A stretch of DNA of 64,000 bases from Anisus vortex (Eukaryota; Mollusca; Gastropoda; Planorbidae): NCBI GenBank assembly GCA_949126835.1, contig OX421508.1, positions 14,834,272 through 14,898,271 of the forward strand, given 5' to 3'. The translations under genes were made by a program, and so were the position numbers. How positions within the stretch are numbered: position 1 is the stretch's first letter; each line of letters opens with the position of its first letter. Below are positions 35,384-45,237 of this stretch, piece after piece. Below the pieces are notes generated by a model that worked only from the letters and a program-made list of their open reading frames with translations, was not told the origin of the DNA and did no database searches.

Positions 35384-35705
35384 GAACAAAATTACCAGGC
35401 AATGTTTATATTACCGGGCAATGTTTATATTACCGGGCGATGTTTATATTACCGATCAATGTTTAAATTACCGGGCAATGTTTATATTACAGGGCAATGT
35501 TTATATTAACGGGCAATGTTTATATTACCGGGCGATGTTTAAATTGCCGGGCAATGTTTATATTAACGGGCAATGTTTATATTACCGGGCGATGTTTAAA
35601 TTGCTGGGCAATGTTTATATTACCGGGCAATGTTTATATTACCGGGTAATGTTTAAATTGCCGGGCTATGTTTAAACTGCCGGGCAATGTTTAAATTGCC
35701 GGAAC
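35384..35705. repeat. 19-bp minisatellite, about 17 copies
   Basis: The unit is attaccgggcaatgtttat with variants (attgccggg, attaacggg, gcgatgtttaa). It lies in the 3' part of the Helitron. Confidence 0.95.
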
Positions 35706-35827
35706 TAACTTTAAAAAAAAAAAACATACTACTTTATGTATGTTGCAAAAACAAAACTAAAAAACTATAATGTGTCAAGCATATTCTAAAAAAAGCCCGT
35801 TCGAAGAATCGGGCACATATCTGCTAG

Positions 35828-36104
35828 TGTTTAAATAAATCACGCTAGATTTCATGTATAGACAATAAAGAAATGTGAACGTTTGAGTTTAAATATTTAA
35901 ATCCAATGAAATTGTATACCTTAACATGTAAATTATGTGAACTTTAATGCTAAAACATTTGAACCATTTGAAAATGCATACCTAAACATTCTCATTTACC
36001 GTAGACCTTTGATAAACTTCATGTTAAAACATTAAATCTTGTGAAATTTTGATGTTCAAACATTTTAGTAGTATGACATGAGAAATATTGCCGTGCTTTG
36101 AGGG
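35828..36104. other. AT-rich stretch after the Helitron
   Basis: I see no recognised feature in it. Confidence 0.5.
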
Positions 36105-36135
36105 CAAGGGTCTCAAACTAACCCGAGGGCCGTCG
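36105..36135. mobile_element. possible hAT-type left terminus
   Basis: caagggtctcaaactaaccc followed by gagggccg resembles hAT termini of the CAGGGGTCTCAAACT type. No matching right end or 8-bp duplication was found, so this is a weak call. Confidence 0.25.
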
Positions 36136-36624
36136 CGTTGGGAGGATTTATTCAATGATTCAATGATAAAAGAAATTCAAGTACAGTTTCATGGGAGAAG
36201 TTAGTTTAACCGGTAAAGAGTCATCTTATTTGCATGGTCAAATCTACAAATTCAATGTCGTCCAGACTAAATGTGCCACCATTTGTCAGGCGTGCGCTCA
36301 ATGGAATCGCGATGAGGGCGAATCCAGTGAAGTCATTGGCTTTGGGTGGACTCGTCCTATCCGGTCTTACCGGATTTCCGTAACCCAGTTGTATCTTTAT
36401 TGATAATCTTTAAAGGGATATCTAACACAAATGTTTTATCAATCGTTTGAGGTCAATATGCTATCTTCTAGTGTTGTTTCTTCTATGATGAGGGAGTACC
36501 GTCAAAGGGCCCTTGTCTTACTAAGGGCATCTTTTGACATGAGTTTTTCAACAAAAGACAAAAGCAAAATAATCATATTTTGTCATTCATCTTATCACAT
36601 CTTATCTCACGGGTTTACCGAGAT
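36136..36624. other. unassigned stretch with a GC-richer patch
   Basis: A 70-codon frame at 36191-36403 and a 67-codon frame at 36431-36634 show no recognisable domain or splice context. The GC-richer patch may be part of an unrecognised element. Confidence 0.35.
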
Positions 36625-37306
36625 GAATAAATAAATAAATAATAACGGTGCTTATATAGAGCATATCCCGTTGGTGACAGTTCTATGCGCTGACGACAGT
36701 TACAGAATACAGACAGACAACGAAATATGTTAATAATACGCTTATTCTGCTGACGAAATAGGTGAGTCTTCAGCCGGCTCCTGAAGGTGTCATAGCTAGG
36801 GCTCTGGCGAAGCTGTAGTGGGAGGTGATTCCTAGCGGACGGTCCTGCGTAGGAAAATGAACGTTCGCCAGCGGACACTAGCCTCACACGAGGGATCCGC
36901 AGAGTAAGCGCGTCAGAAGCCGAACGAAGTGGGCGGAACTGGGTGTAGAGCTCCATACAAGAGCGAAGATAACCCGGGGCGCAGTTATTCAGGCACCTAT
37001 AACAGAGGGAAGCCAGCTTATATGAGATCCGGTTGTTGATGGGTAGCCAGTGCAGAGATCGGAGCAGAGGAGTGATATTATTTGACTTCTTCTTCTTGAG
37101 AACTAGTCGGGCTGCGCAGTTCTGGATACGTTGGAGTGCTTGAAGGGAGGAGGCCGAGAGACCAGCCAAAAGCGAATTGCAATAGTCCAAGCGGGAAAAG
37201 AGGAGAGAGATGATGAGCTTAACACAAGCTTCCTTGGTGAGATAACGACGGATGGCGGCAATACGACACAGATGGAAGAAGCAGATTTTGGTGAGGAAGG
37301 AGATGG
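36625..37306 (-). pseudogene. LINE reverse transcriptase C-terminal fragment, L2/CR1 type
   Basis: The - strand frame runs from about 37306 to a stop just before the tail. It reads IAAIRRYLTKEACVKLI, SRLDYCNSLLAGLS, LQALQRIQNCAARLVL, LLRSLHWLPINNRISYKLA, RLVSAGERSFSYAGPSARN and TFRSRLKTHLFRQ. This order (LDYCNSLLAGL, LQRIQNxAARL, LHWLPVxxRIxYK, GxRAFSxAGPxxWN, FKxxLKTxLF) is typical of the end of CR1-group reverse transcriptases, whose product copies the element RNA at a nicked target. The polymerase core (FADD) and endonuclease are missing (5' truncation). The 3' tail on the - strand is ctatataagcaccgttatta followed by (TTTA)n. The region is well preserved, with no internal stop in the visible 220 codons. 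Confidence 0.85.
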
Positions 37307-37454
37307 TATTTCACCACTTCAAAGACCGATGGCTATTGAAGTTCCCTTGGTTAAACATACACGACGGATGTTGAGTTATACTATAGCGAATATATACGAT
37401 ATATAGACAAACATAATGTACTCTCCGCTCAAATTAGCATATGGACTAATGTGG
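37307..37454. other. short unassigned stretch
   Basis: No stop-free frame continues the LINE upstream, and I see nothing recognised in it. Confidence 0.35.
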
Positions 37455-37759
37455 CATTCGACGAAGTCGGAAACTCGGAGGTTCCGAGTAGGAATAGAAT
37501 AGCCTAATATTCTGACACTGTGCATTTAAAAACTGTTGGTTTTATCGATGCGTCATTAGCAACCTTGCAATTATATTTTTTTTACAAGATATGTTAAAAT
37601 TATAAAAAAAGAAAAATATTATGTTCATTGCTCTTTTAAATTAAAAAATACCATTTTAAATAAAATTATGTTTCAAAATAAAGTAAAAAATATGTATGCA
37701 TTATAAACACTGATCTATATATTATTGTGAAACATAAGTTCTTCGGCTTATAATGTTTA

Positions 37760-38168
37760 AAGACCAAGTGAACAGCTTTTTATCAAAATCGAGATAAACG
37801 TTTATTTTGATAGTAAATAGTGTATTCAGTACCCAAATTCTAATAAAATCATTTATACAAAATATTAAACATAACTTTCAAGTAATTAGTTCAATATTAG
37901 CACTTAAATGTGCGTAGGAAAAATCCAAATCTCGTAGCCATTTGATATGGCAACAAAGGGTAGTGACGTCAGAGAAGGAATTCCGACAAGGAAAAATGAA
38001 TATTTTCACGTGTTTTGAATCTTTTCCCGGTCTTATTTTTTAACAAAATGGTTAAATATAGATTTTGTGGGTCGTGTCTTGTTTATTTATTGTCCTTCTA
38101 ACGCGTCACTTGCGTATGAGACTTGTACAAATCTCGTCCCTTCGAGAAAAAGCTGTTCACTTGGTCTT
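37760..38168. mobile_element. 409-bp MITE with perfect 22-bp TIRs
   Basis: The ends are aagaccaagtgaacagcttt plus tt and its exact reverse complement (38147-38168). The direct repeat gttta flanks it at 37755-37759 and 38169-38173, consistent with a 5-bp target duplication. There is no coding capacity. The superfamily is not assigned. Confidence 0.75.
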
Positions 38169-38203
38169 GTTTATCTATATGAGTTGAAAAGCCGTAACTA
38201 AGT

Positions 38204-39007
38204 GGACATTCATTAATTACGTCAACTAAATAGGGGGAGGGGGTCTGAAAAAGTTTGACAATTGTCGACATAGGGGAGAGGGGAGGTCAAGAAAATTTGA
38301 CGTCAACAATGTTACTTTTTATTACCTAAAAAGTGATACAAATTTATTACAAAATTCTACATGTGTCCTGTGAATGTGTAAAAACATGGTTTTACGTTAA
38401 TACATATATATCAATTATGGTTTTGACATGTTATTTTTGTGTTCATCTTGTTAGTTTGTAGATCTGTGTATGGACAGTGCAGTATTTACTTATAAGCTAC
38501 ACAATAAATAACTTAGGGTTCCCAAAAATAAATTGTATGAGTGAGTAATTGTCATATATAGCCTACTTAATTATACAAAATGTGATGAATTTATCAAAAT
38601 TATGGCACACTAAAGTAAGATAATCTATCTTGGATGATTTAAGAACTGCATGGTACTTCAGTTTATCTGTAGATTCCACTACAGACCAGTGTGAGACCGG
38701 TATCATATTGATCAGCTCACTGTTATTGTGAGGTAAGCCTATAGGCCTTTGTCTATGTATGTTTCGCAGCCAGACCCCCAAATTAGTCTATATATGTATG
38801 TAGGAAATTGTAGGCCTTTAGGGCCTACTTCACTTTCGCATTTTGTTAAAGGTTCCAAGGATATGTTCGATCATTTTGAAGAAAAAACAAAGAAAAAATT
38901 ACCTGTAGAAGAAGGCATATCAATGTGGGAGGGGCGAGTTGGGGGGGGGATGGTAGGAACACTAGGTAAAAATCGTCAAAAATTGTAAAACGTAATTAAT
39001 GGACATC
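38204..39007. mobile_element. about 800-bp inverted-repeat MITE
   Basis: The left end is gtggacattcattaattacg. The reverse complement of the right end is ggggatgtccattaattacg, which shares cattaattacgt and flanking positions. G-rich runs (aatagggggagggggtctg at left, ggggcgagttggggggggg at right) mirror each other only roughly. No transposase is present. Confidence 0.55.
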
Positions 39008-39255
39008 CCCAAAGTAACAGTAACTCTTCTATATTTTATGTTAATTTTCAACGTCGTCAAGGAAGATGTAATTAACTCACATTATACATATTATATAGAT
39101 AAGTGACAAAATATTATGCAAAAATGCACCAATTCGTAAATGGGAAAACTTCCTACACGGAATTTCTGAGTTTCCGACTTTCCCACTTCATCGAATGTAC
39201 CATATATGTATAGTATCGAGAAAAAGGAGAAACGCAAAATTCATTGTTAAATTAA

Positions 39256-41060
39256 TCTCAATGTTTATAATATTCTTCTTCTTCTTCTATCCCATAACCC
39301 GAGCGAGGGTCGTTGGGGCACCATTTTTTGACAGTTGGATAATTTTACGCCATTTGTCTCGGTCCTGCGCCGCCCTCTTGGAATCTGCAAGAGACAAGCC
39401 GGTCCACTCCTTGATGTCATCATCTTATCGTCTCTTCTGCCTGCCTCTCTTTCTTCCACCTCGCACTGTGCCCTGCAGGATGGTTTTCGCCAGGCCTTCG
39501 GATCTTGCCACATGCCCATACCATCGGAGTTTTCTGGATTTAATGGTACTGAGTAGATCGTCATGAGGGCCGATGACGTAGGTGATTCGCTCTCGGACAG
39601 CCTCATTTGTAACTCGATCTTTGTAGGAGATGTTTAAAATTTTACGTAGGCATCTCATTTCCATGGCTCTGATTCTTTTCTGGAGATCTGCTGTAAGTGT
39701 CCATGTTTCACAGCCGTACATAAAAACTGTCATCGCCAGGGAGCGCATCAGTCGAATTTTTGAGTAAAGTGAGATTGTCTTGCTTCGCCAGATGTTTTTT
39801 AGCTTGCGAAGTGCAGCAGTTGTTTGGGCTATTCTTGCAAGAATTTCCGGCTTGGATCCTACATCGGATATTATGGATCCCAGATATTTGAAGGAGGAGA
39901 ATTTCTCGAGTCTCTGACCGCCCACTTGTATTTCGTATTCAAACTCCATGTTTGCCATAACTTTAGTCTTTTCAGCGTTTATTTCCATGCCATAGGCTAA
40001 TGATGTTATATCCAGTTTGGCTGTTAACTCCCTCAGTTCATCTGCACTGCCAGCTAAGCCATCTATGTCATCTGCAAAGCGAAGATTGGTGACTTGTCTC
40101 CCACCGATGCTGACTTTCCTGACATGGTCTTCCAGTGCATCGGTCATGATCCTTTCCAGGTAAATGTTGAAGAGTGTCGGAGAGAGTAGGCACCCTTGAC
40201 GCACGCCAATGGTTGTTTTGAACCATTTGCCAGTGACATTGTTGTGGAGGACTGCACTGGTAGCATTGTCATATAGACTTTTAATGACTGCAATAGTGTT
40301 GGGGTTGATGTTATATGCTCTCATGGTTGCCCACAGCGCTGCATGCCAGACTCTGTCAAACGCTTTCTTATAGTCTACGAACACATGGTATAGGTGTTGT
40401 TGGTGCTGTAGGTATTTCTCATATATTAGTCTCAGGTTAAAGATTTGGTCGGTGGTATTTCGCCCTGCCCTGAAACCTGCTTGTTCTTCGGCTATGATTT
40501 GTTCAGCTTAAGGTTTTAACCTGTTAAGTATTATTTTCAAGAGGACTTTGCTGGGATGGCTGATGAGGCTGATTGTACGGTAGTTTTGACACTCTTGAAG
40601 GTTACCTTTCTTGGGAAGAGTGATTATAAGTGACTGGGTCCATGGTGTAGGCCACTCTCCACTCAGCCAGATCTTGTTGCAGATAATTGTAAGGGCATCA
40701 ATCGTCGCTTCTCCTCCTGCTTGAATCAGTTCTGCTGGTATGTTGTCTACTCCTGCTGCTTTCCCTTTCTTCAGTGATTTCACTGCTGCCTCAACTTCAT
40801 CTCGAAGAATGGGGAGAATTTCTTCCCCTTCTCTATTTTGTTGACCTGCTAGAACCTGCTCCTTTAGATGTGAGGTTGTAAAGGTCAGAGCAGTATTCTG
40901 TCCATCTATCCAGGACGTCACGCGCTTCTGTTAAACACAGGCCTGATTTGCTTGGATCGCAGAAGTTTTGGGCTGTTTAACTCTTGTCAGCTGTTTCACT
41001 GTTTGGTAGGCCTTCTTGCTGTTGTTCTTATTCAGACTGTTCTCTATTTCTCTATTTATA
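39256..41060 (-). pseudogene. 5'-truncated non-LTR retrotransposon, RTE-like reverse transcriptase
   Basis: On the - strand, one frame from about 40860 to the terminal TAG at 39287-39289 contains the reverse transcriptase: AAVKSLKKGKAAGVDNIPAE, ITLPKKGNLQECQNYRTISL, EEQAGFRAGRNTTDQIFNL, VDYKKAFDRVWH, RQGCLLSPTLFNIYLE, the catalytic FADDIDGLAGS, NAEKTKVM, FKYLGSIISDVGSK, and the C-terminal RKLRWYGHVARSEGLAKTIL and EWTGLSLADSKRAAQDRDKW. Two in-frame TAA codons (40508-40510 after NRLKP, and 39425-39427 after RQKRR) and a frameshift near 40855 break it. 5' of that shift, another frame reads NNSKKAYQTVKQLT and LTEARDVLDRWTEYCSDLYN. The endonuclease is absent. The 3' tail is (AAG)n. With so few lesions this copy is fairly young. 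The clade is named from motif resemblance only. Confidence 0.85.
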
Positions 41061-41904
41061 ATATACAGTCAGTAAAAAAAAAATTAAATGCCCTTTCCAA
41101 AACTATAAAAATATCATAATCGTGGCTATGTTTGCTTTTTAATTTTAAAGATTATTTGAAAATTATAAAGTTATTTTAGGAAAATTCCAGAATGCGTCAA
41201 AGGCCACACAATATGCCTTCATAAGACCCAATGTGCTGACCGCTTGTTTGAGACCTCTGCTCAATACATAGTGCAGTTAATTGTCTTAGAGTTACGAGTT
41301 TTTAAAACTTTTTTTCAAAAATGTATTTTATTGTAAGCATTTAATATGTGTTCTTGACTTCATCTTTGTTAATAATACACAATAAAAAACGGTTCTTCAA
41401 AGAAAACAACGTATTGTTTACTTTGTATTTCGATGATTCTAAAAATACAATGAACAATATAATTCACATCTTTCTCATCAAATCTTTCTCATCTGTTACA
41501 TTAGGCCTACATATGCACTAAATATGCTAATGCACTAATCACACTTATTGTTTGCTAGGGGTGATTGGTATTTGAATAAGCTTAGGACGTAATATTCTTC
41601 AATATAGAAGTGTATGAATAATAAAATATCTGCTTATGCTAGTGCCCTAAATATGTGTACTGATTGAGCCGTATAGCTCTAAAGCCTGATTCAATCACTC
41701 ACTTGGCTGTCGAAGTGTGGAAACCACCGATACGCTTACATCAATAAGATCACACTAGTATGCTAACGCATATAGGACAGCTCCTCTTGCGCGTCCTAGG
41801 ATCAGTGCACTGCCGAGAGGCTCCGAGACTTGGTGGGGAGGAAGCAATTAGCGCAACATCTCGACTCAACCCAAACCTGGTGCCTGGACGTCCAGGCCTA
41901 TAGT
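41061..41904. other. AT-rich stretch without recognised features
   Basis: I see no coding frame or element signature. 41640-41900 is somewhat GC-richer but unassigned. Confidence 0.45.
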
Positions 41905-41950
41905 CTTTTAGAGAAAGATTTACTAGCAAAAGTTTCAATAAAAATATCTT
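41905..41950. repeat. 45-bp direct repeat, copy 1
   Basis: cttttagagaaagatttact, agcaaaagtttcaataaa and aatatctt recur at 45193-45237 with two differences. Copy 1 abuts the 3' tail of the LINE at 41951. Confidence 0.8.
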
Positions 41951-42768
41951 CATCATTATCATCATCTGTCCTTTGGGTTCCTTGTGGAACATAGGGCCTC
42001 TGTCAAAGCACGCCACTCTTCACGGTCTCTTGCTAGTCGCTTCAATTCTTCCCAGCTCTTTCCAGTTCTTTCAGTTTCATCCAGTATGCTTCGTCTCCAT
42101 GTTCGCTTGGGTCTTCCTCTATGCCGTTTACCCTGGGGATTCCACTCTAAGGCCTGTCTAGCTCTGTTGTTGTTATCTTTCCTGAGGGTGTGTCCAATCC
42201 ATCTCCACTTCCTTTCCATGATTTGTTGTTCTACTGTTCTTTGTCCACACCTTTCCCACAGCTTGGAGTTTTCTACCTTGTCGAACCATTTTATTTTGAG
42301 TATATTTCTTATGCATCTGTTAACAAAGGTCTGGAGTCTATTTTTAGTTTTCTCTGTCGTTCGCCATGTTTCGGACCCATAAAGTAGGACCGTTTTAATG
42401 TTTGTGTTAAAGATCCTTACTTTAGTTTTGACAGAGATGTATGTAGATCTCCAGACCTGTTTCAAGTTGGCAAAGGCTTGTCGCGCCAGGTTTATTCGAC
42501 GTTCGATGTCCTCGTCTGCTCCTCCTGATGCACTGACCACACTTCCAAGGTATACAAAGTGATTCACTTGGTCTAAGCTTTGGTTTTCTACTTGTATGTC
42601 GCCATCTTGTTGGTGGTTTATTTTCAACACTTTGGTTTTTTGATGGTTTATACCGAGTCCTACTCTTTTTCCGGTCTCACTCAAAGCTGTGGTCTTCTCT
42701 TGCATATCCTGTAGTCTGTGAGACAGAATGGCCAGGTCATCTGCAAACTCGTCTTCTAGTTTTTGCAT
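41951..42768 (-). pseudogene. non-LTR reverse transcriptase C-terminal half
   Basis: The - strand frame of 268 codons starts at the truncation point (KLEDEFADDLAILSHRLQDM) and holds the catalytic FADD, INHQKTKVLKIN, VNHFVYLGSVVSASGGADED, FNTNIKTVLLYGSETWRTTE, RNILKIKW, RKWRWIGHTLRKDNNNRARQ, ALEWNPQGKRHRGRPKRTWR and DREEWRALTEALCS. It ends in a stop and an ATGATGATAATGATG-like tail. It belongs to a family distinct from the RTE-like copy at 39256 (WRWIGHTLRK versus LRWYGHVARS). It is intact from the FADD motif to the natural end but 5'-truncated, so inactive. No exact clade is claimed. Confidence 0.85.
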
Positions 42769-43082
42769 TGAAATGTGTGATACTGGGCAACAGTGCAGGT
42801 ATATAAGCTAGCCGTCACGTTAATTGAATGATCCAAAGGGGGGATTCCGCAGTGGAGAGAGTAGTGTAGTGCATGTAATATGGAGCCCGTACTCAATGTT
42901 ACACGGCTCGCACTATCTGCGTTAATTAACGAACGCATCAAACGTCTGTTGCTGCCAAACCAGATCCAGATATTTAATTTAATTTATAATGACCCAATCC
43001 CATACTTATCTTCCTAAAAGTCAGTGCGATTCCTTTCTCTTAAGTATAATAGGCCTATAAAGCCTACTGTTAGGTGATTAAA
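42769..43082. other. unassigned stretch between LINE and SINE
   Basis: It does not continue the LINE in any frame, and I see no other signature. Confidence 0.4.
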
Positions 43083-43325
43083 AAATGTAAAGTACACGTC
43101 GGATCAAATTAATTCATAGGTCCGGTGAAGCAGCTTTCACCAGTTTCTGTGGCCACGATATAATAGGTGACTGTGTGTCCAGCACCATGCCTTTACTTTA
43201 CCCTTACTAAGATCAGGTACCCATCAGAGCTGGGTGGAATCAGGGGCACCCTCATAGAACCGTGAGAAAATCCTAGCCTGTAGGCCTACCAGGATTCGGT
43301 ATGCCTTCCGAAATTTAGCGGAACT
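43083..43325 (-). mobile_element. tRNA-derived SINE, family B (decayed)
   Basis: It shares tttcaccagtttctgtggcc, gtcaggta-like and agctgggtggaatcaggggc words with the copies at 48409 and 56138. The tRNA B box is mutated (aggattcggtatg). The - strand tail is TACTTTAC-like. Confidence 0.65.
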
Positions 43326-43519
43326 TGCATTCTATATCACATTTCATACATAATCTAATCATTCCTTCCACCTGCCTTTTTCAGAAACCGTCTAAATATA
43401 GTAATAGGTCAAGGTTATTAGTACATAAAGAACTTCGAATTACTTTTACGTCACTCTTACACAATAGGCATATAACTCAATAATAGAACAGTTGATAAAT
43501 TGTGTGTCTCTTAACAGAT

Positions 43520-44168
43520 TCTTCTTCTTCTTCTTCGTAATACTGTGGAGACACCGTTAGAACCGAGGAAAGAGTCCACAATTTAAATACACATAAAATA
43601 AAAAGCATCACAAACAACAATTATAAACAGATGACAGAGTGTCACTTTAGGTTTTTAGACCAGCCCTTCAGTGACGATTTAAAAGCCTGAACTGTAGGGG
43701 CAGTGATGGAGGCCTGGTCCAGGGTGTTCCACAGCCTAATGGCTGACGGAAAAAAAGAATATTTGTAGACGACGGTGCGTGCATGTGGGACATGCAGCTT
43801 GAGCTGATGGCCTCGGGTAGAGCGGGACACCTGTTGGATTCGGCCTGGCTGAGTGGACATTTCCACGTGGCGGTTCACGATCTTGTAAATAGTGGTGACC
43901 TTGTTTATCGCTCTGCGATGATGTAGGGCCTCCAGTTGGAGTTGGGCCACCAAAGCTGAGGCGCTAGTTTTAAGGCCGTAGTCCTGTAAGATACGACGTG
44001 CCGCTCGACGTTGGGTCATCTCCAGCTTAAATATCAGGTGTTGTTGATGAGGATCCCATACAGTCGATGCGTACTCCAGGATGGGACGAGCTAAACTTTT
44101 ATAACAATGGGTCTGGATCCTGGTGGAGCATCCCTTGAGGTTCCTTTGGACGAAGGCGCAAGCTCTAT
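43520..44168 (-). pseudogene. LINE reverse transcriptase C-terminal fragment, Jockey/CR1-like
   Basis: The - strand frame reads CAFVQRNLKGCSTRIQTHCY, KSLARPILEYASTVWDPHQQ, LEMTQRRAARRILQDYG, LQLEALHHRRAINKVTTIYK, YKYSFFPSAIRLWNTLDQ and TVQAFKSSL. The series RNLK, YKxLVRPxLEYASxVWDP, QRRAARxxxxDY, LExRRxxxKxxxxYKI and FFPxxIRxWNxL is the standard end of Jockey/CR1-type reverse transcriptases. The polymerase core is missing. A 3' UTR of about 120 bp ends in (GAA)n near 43520-43537. The element appears to have inserted at or into a hAT-like terminus (44172-44241). Confidence 0.85.
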
Positions 44169-44171
44169 TTG

Positions 44172-44241
44172 CTTATGATAATCAAAACCGGTTTTCGGTT
44201 TCAAAACCGGAATCCAGTATTCCGGTTTTCGTTTAACATCC
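44172..44241. mobile_element. hAT-like terminus (right end), orphan
   Basis: aaaaccggttttcggtttca, aaaccggaatccagtattcc and ggttttcgtttaacatccct match the terminus at 47545-47615. In reverse complement it begins agggatgttaaacgaaaacc. The other end of this copy is not visible. Confidence 0.6.
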
Positions 44242-44983
44242 CTAAGTTTCACAACAGAAACAGCATCAACACAGAAGTATTTTAAAGTGGACCAGAAGGG
44301 AGAAAATTAATGGACATTTTCATGTGCCTGGGTTATAGCCCTTTGCACAACCCACTATTACAACTATTTTACAACATGCAAAGGGGAAACAATGGGTTTA
44401 ATATTTCACATAGTAGCTCTACAATCATGATACCGTAAGATTTTATCACAGGTTTGGTGGGTGTCATTACTATTAACTATTATTACCTACACTTTACCTA
44501 TATAATGAGTGAGTGACTTTAATTTTAAAAATTCAAATTAATAAAATTTTAATAGTAACAAAAATAACACTGTTAGAAAAGAACCAAATGAGACATATGC
44601 TCATTTATGCAATGTGAATTTAAACTAAGTGAAGTTTAGAGGGAAATTATGCATTGTAGGCCCTATCTGCTTAAAAGGCCACTTTAAATTGTGATCAAAC
44701 TGTGTTGCTACTGGACTTAAATACAGCATAACCAAAACCGTTTGAGATATTATTTGATACAGTTTTTTTAGCATAATATAATCATATATAATAGCATAAT
44801 AATGACTTTGTTTTAATAGTTGTTATTTTTTTTTTAATTAAAGACTTTTAATGGTCATAATAAACAAGTTTAATAATAAAAGGATTTAAGCTGGGACAAG
44901 CCTGAAATTTATATTTTTTCAGTGATAGTTCATAAAAAAGATTTTTGTAATCATTCAAATGTATTATTACATTTGCTTGACTT
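44242..44983. other. AT-rich stretch without recognised features
   Basis: It may be interior sequence of an old element. I see no translatable domain in it. Confidence 0.4.
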
Positions 44984-45192
44984 TGGTTCTATCCCCGGCA
45001 CCGGCAGATCCCTGTCGCCCTACAGGAGTTTTGGGACTAGAAGACGTTAATATTGAGTTGTTATCACGAGCGCTTAACCGGCAGCAGTGAAACCTCTCAC
45101 AGATTAATAGTCTTCTAGAACGCACTGAGCATACTAAAATAGCATGGATAGAAGCGCTATATAAATTACCATTATTATTATTATTATTATTA
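44984..45192 (+). mobile_element. tRNA-derived SINE, family A, + strand
   Basis: It begins at the B-box side (ggttctatccccggc), so it is 5'-truncated. The body has ccctacaggagttttgggac, then gcgctatataaattaccatt and (ATT)n. The tail abuts the second copy of the 45-bp direct repeat. Confidence 0.8.
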
Positions 45193-45237
45193 CTTTTAGA
45201 GAAAGATTTACTAGCAAAAGTTTCCATAAAATATCTT
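45193..45237. repeat. 45-bp direct repeat, copy 2
   Basis: Partner of 41905-41950. The interval between the two copies is filled entirely by element fragments and unassigned AT-rich DNA. Confidence 0.8.

Larger units (their letters stand above)
34681..35827 (+). mobile_element. non-autonomous Helitron, 1147 bp
   Basis: The left end begins TC after a host A (34680), and the subterminal sequence includes tatataaatctcaaaag. The right end has a hairpin (35794-35813, gcccgttc pairing with gaatcgggc), nine bases later CTAG (35824-35827), then a host T. TC start, hairpin, CTRR end, insertion between A and T and no terminal inverted repeat or target duplication are the Helitron hallmarks. No Rep/helicase frame is inside, so it depends on a partner element. 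It carries a 19-bp minisatellite near its right end and two copies of a 67-bp segment with TGACGTCA. Confidence 0.7.
37455..39197. mobile_element. TIR element with nested MITEs, about 1.74 kb
   Basis: The left end cattcgacgaagtcggaaac (37455) is repeated in inverted form at the right end, where the reverse complement reads cattcgatgaagtgggaaag followed by tcggaaactcag (39150-39197). The arms are imperfect, with a 7-base gap, and include the palindrome ctcggaggttccgag near 37474. No transposase is visible. Two smaller inverted-repeat elements lie inside. Confidence 0.5.

Noticed and set aside
35358..35675. 105-codon frame with CLYYRAMFILPG repeats
   Set aside because: It is a 19-bp minisatellite. 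Three units make 57 bases and keep one frame open.
36191..36403. 70-codon frame with several Cys residues
   Set aside because: There is no recognisable fold, no splice context and no conservation evidence. Left unassigned.
39195..39606. Several frames of 70-120 codons on both strands
   Set aside because: They overlap the 3' end of the RTE-like LINE, whose own frame explains the sequence.
41973..42387. + strand frames of 62-132 codons
   Set aside because: They are antisense to the LINE reverse transcriptase at 41951-42768.
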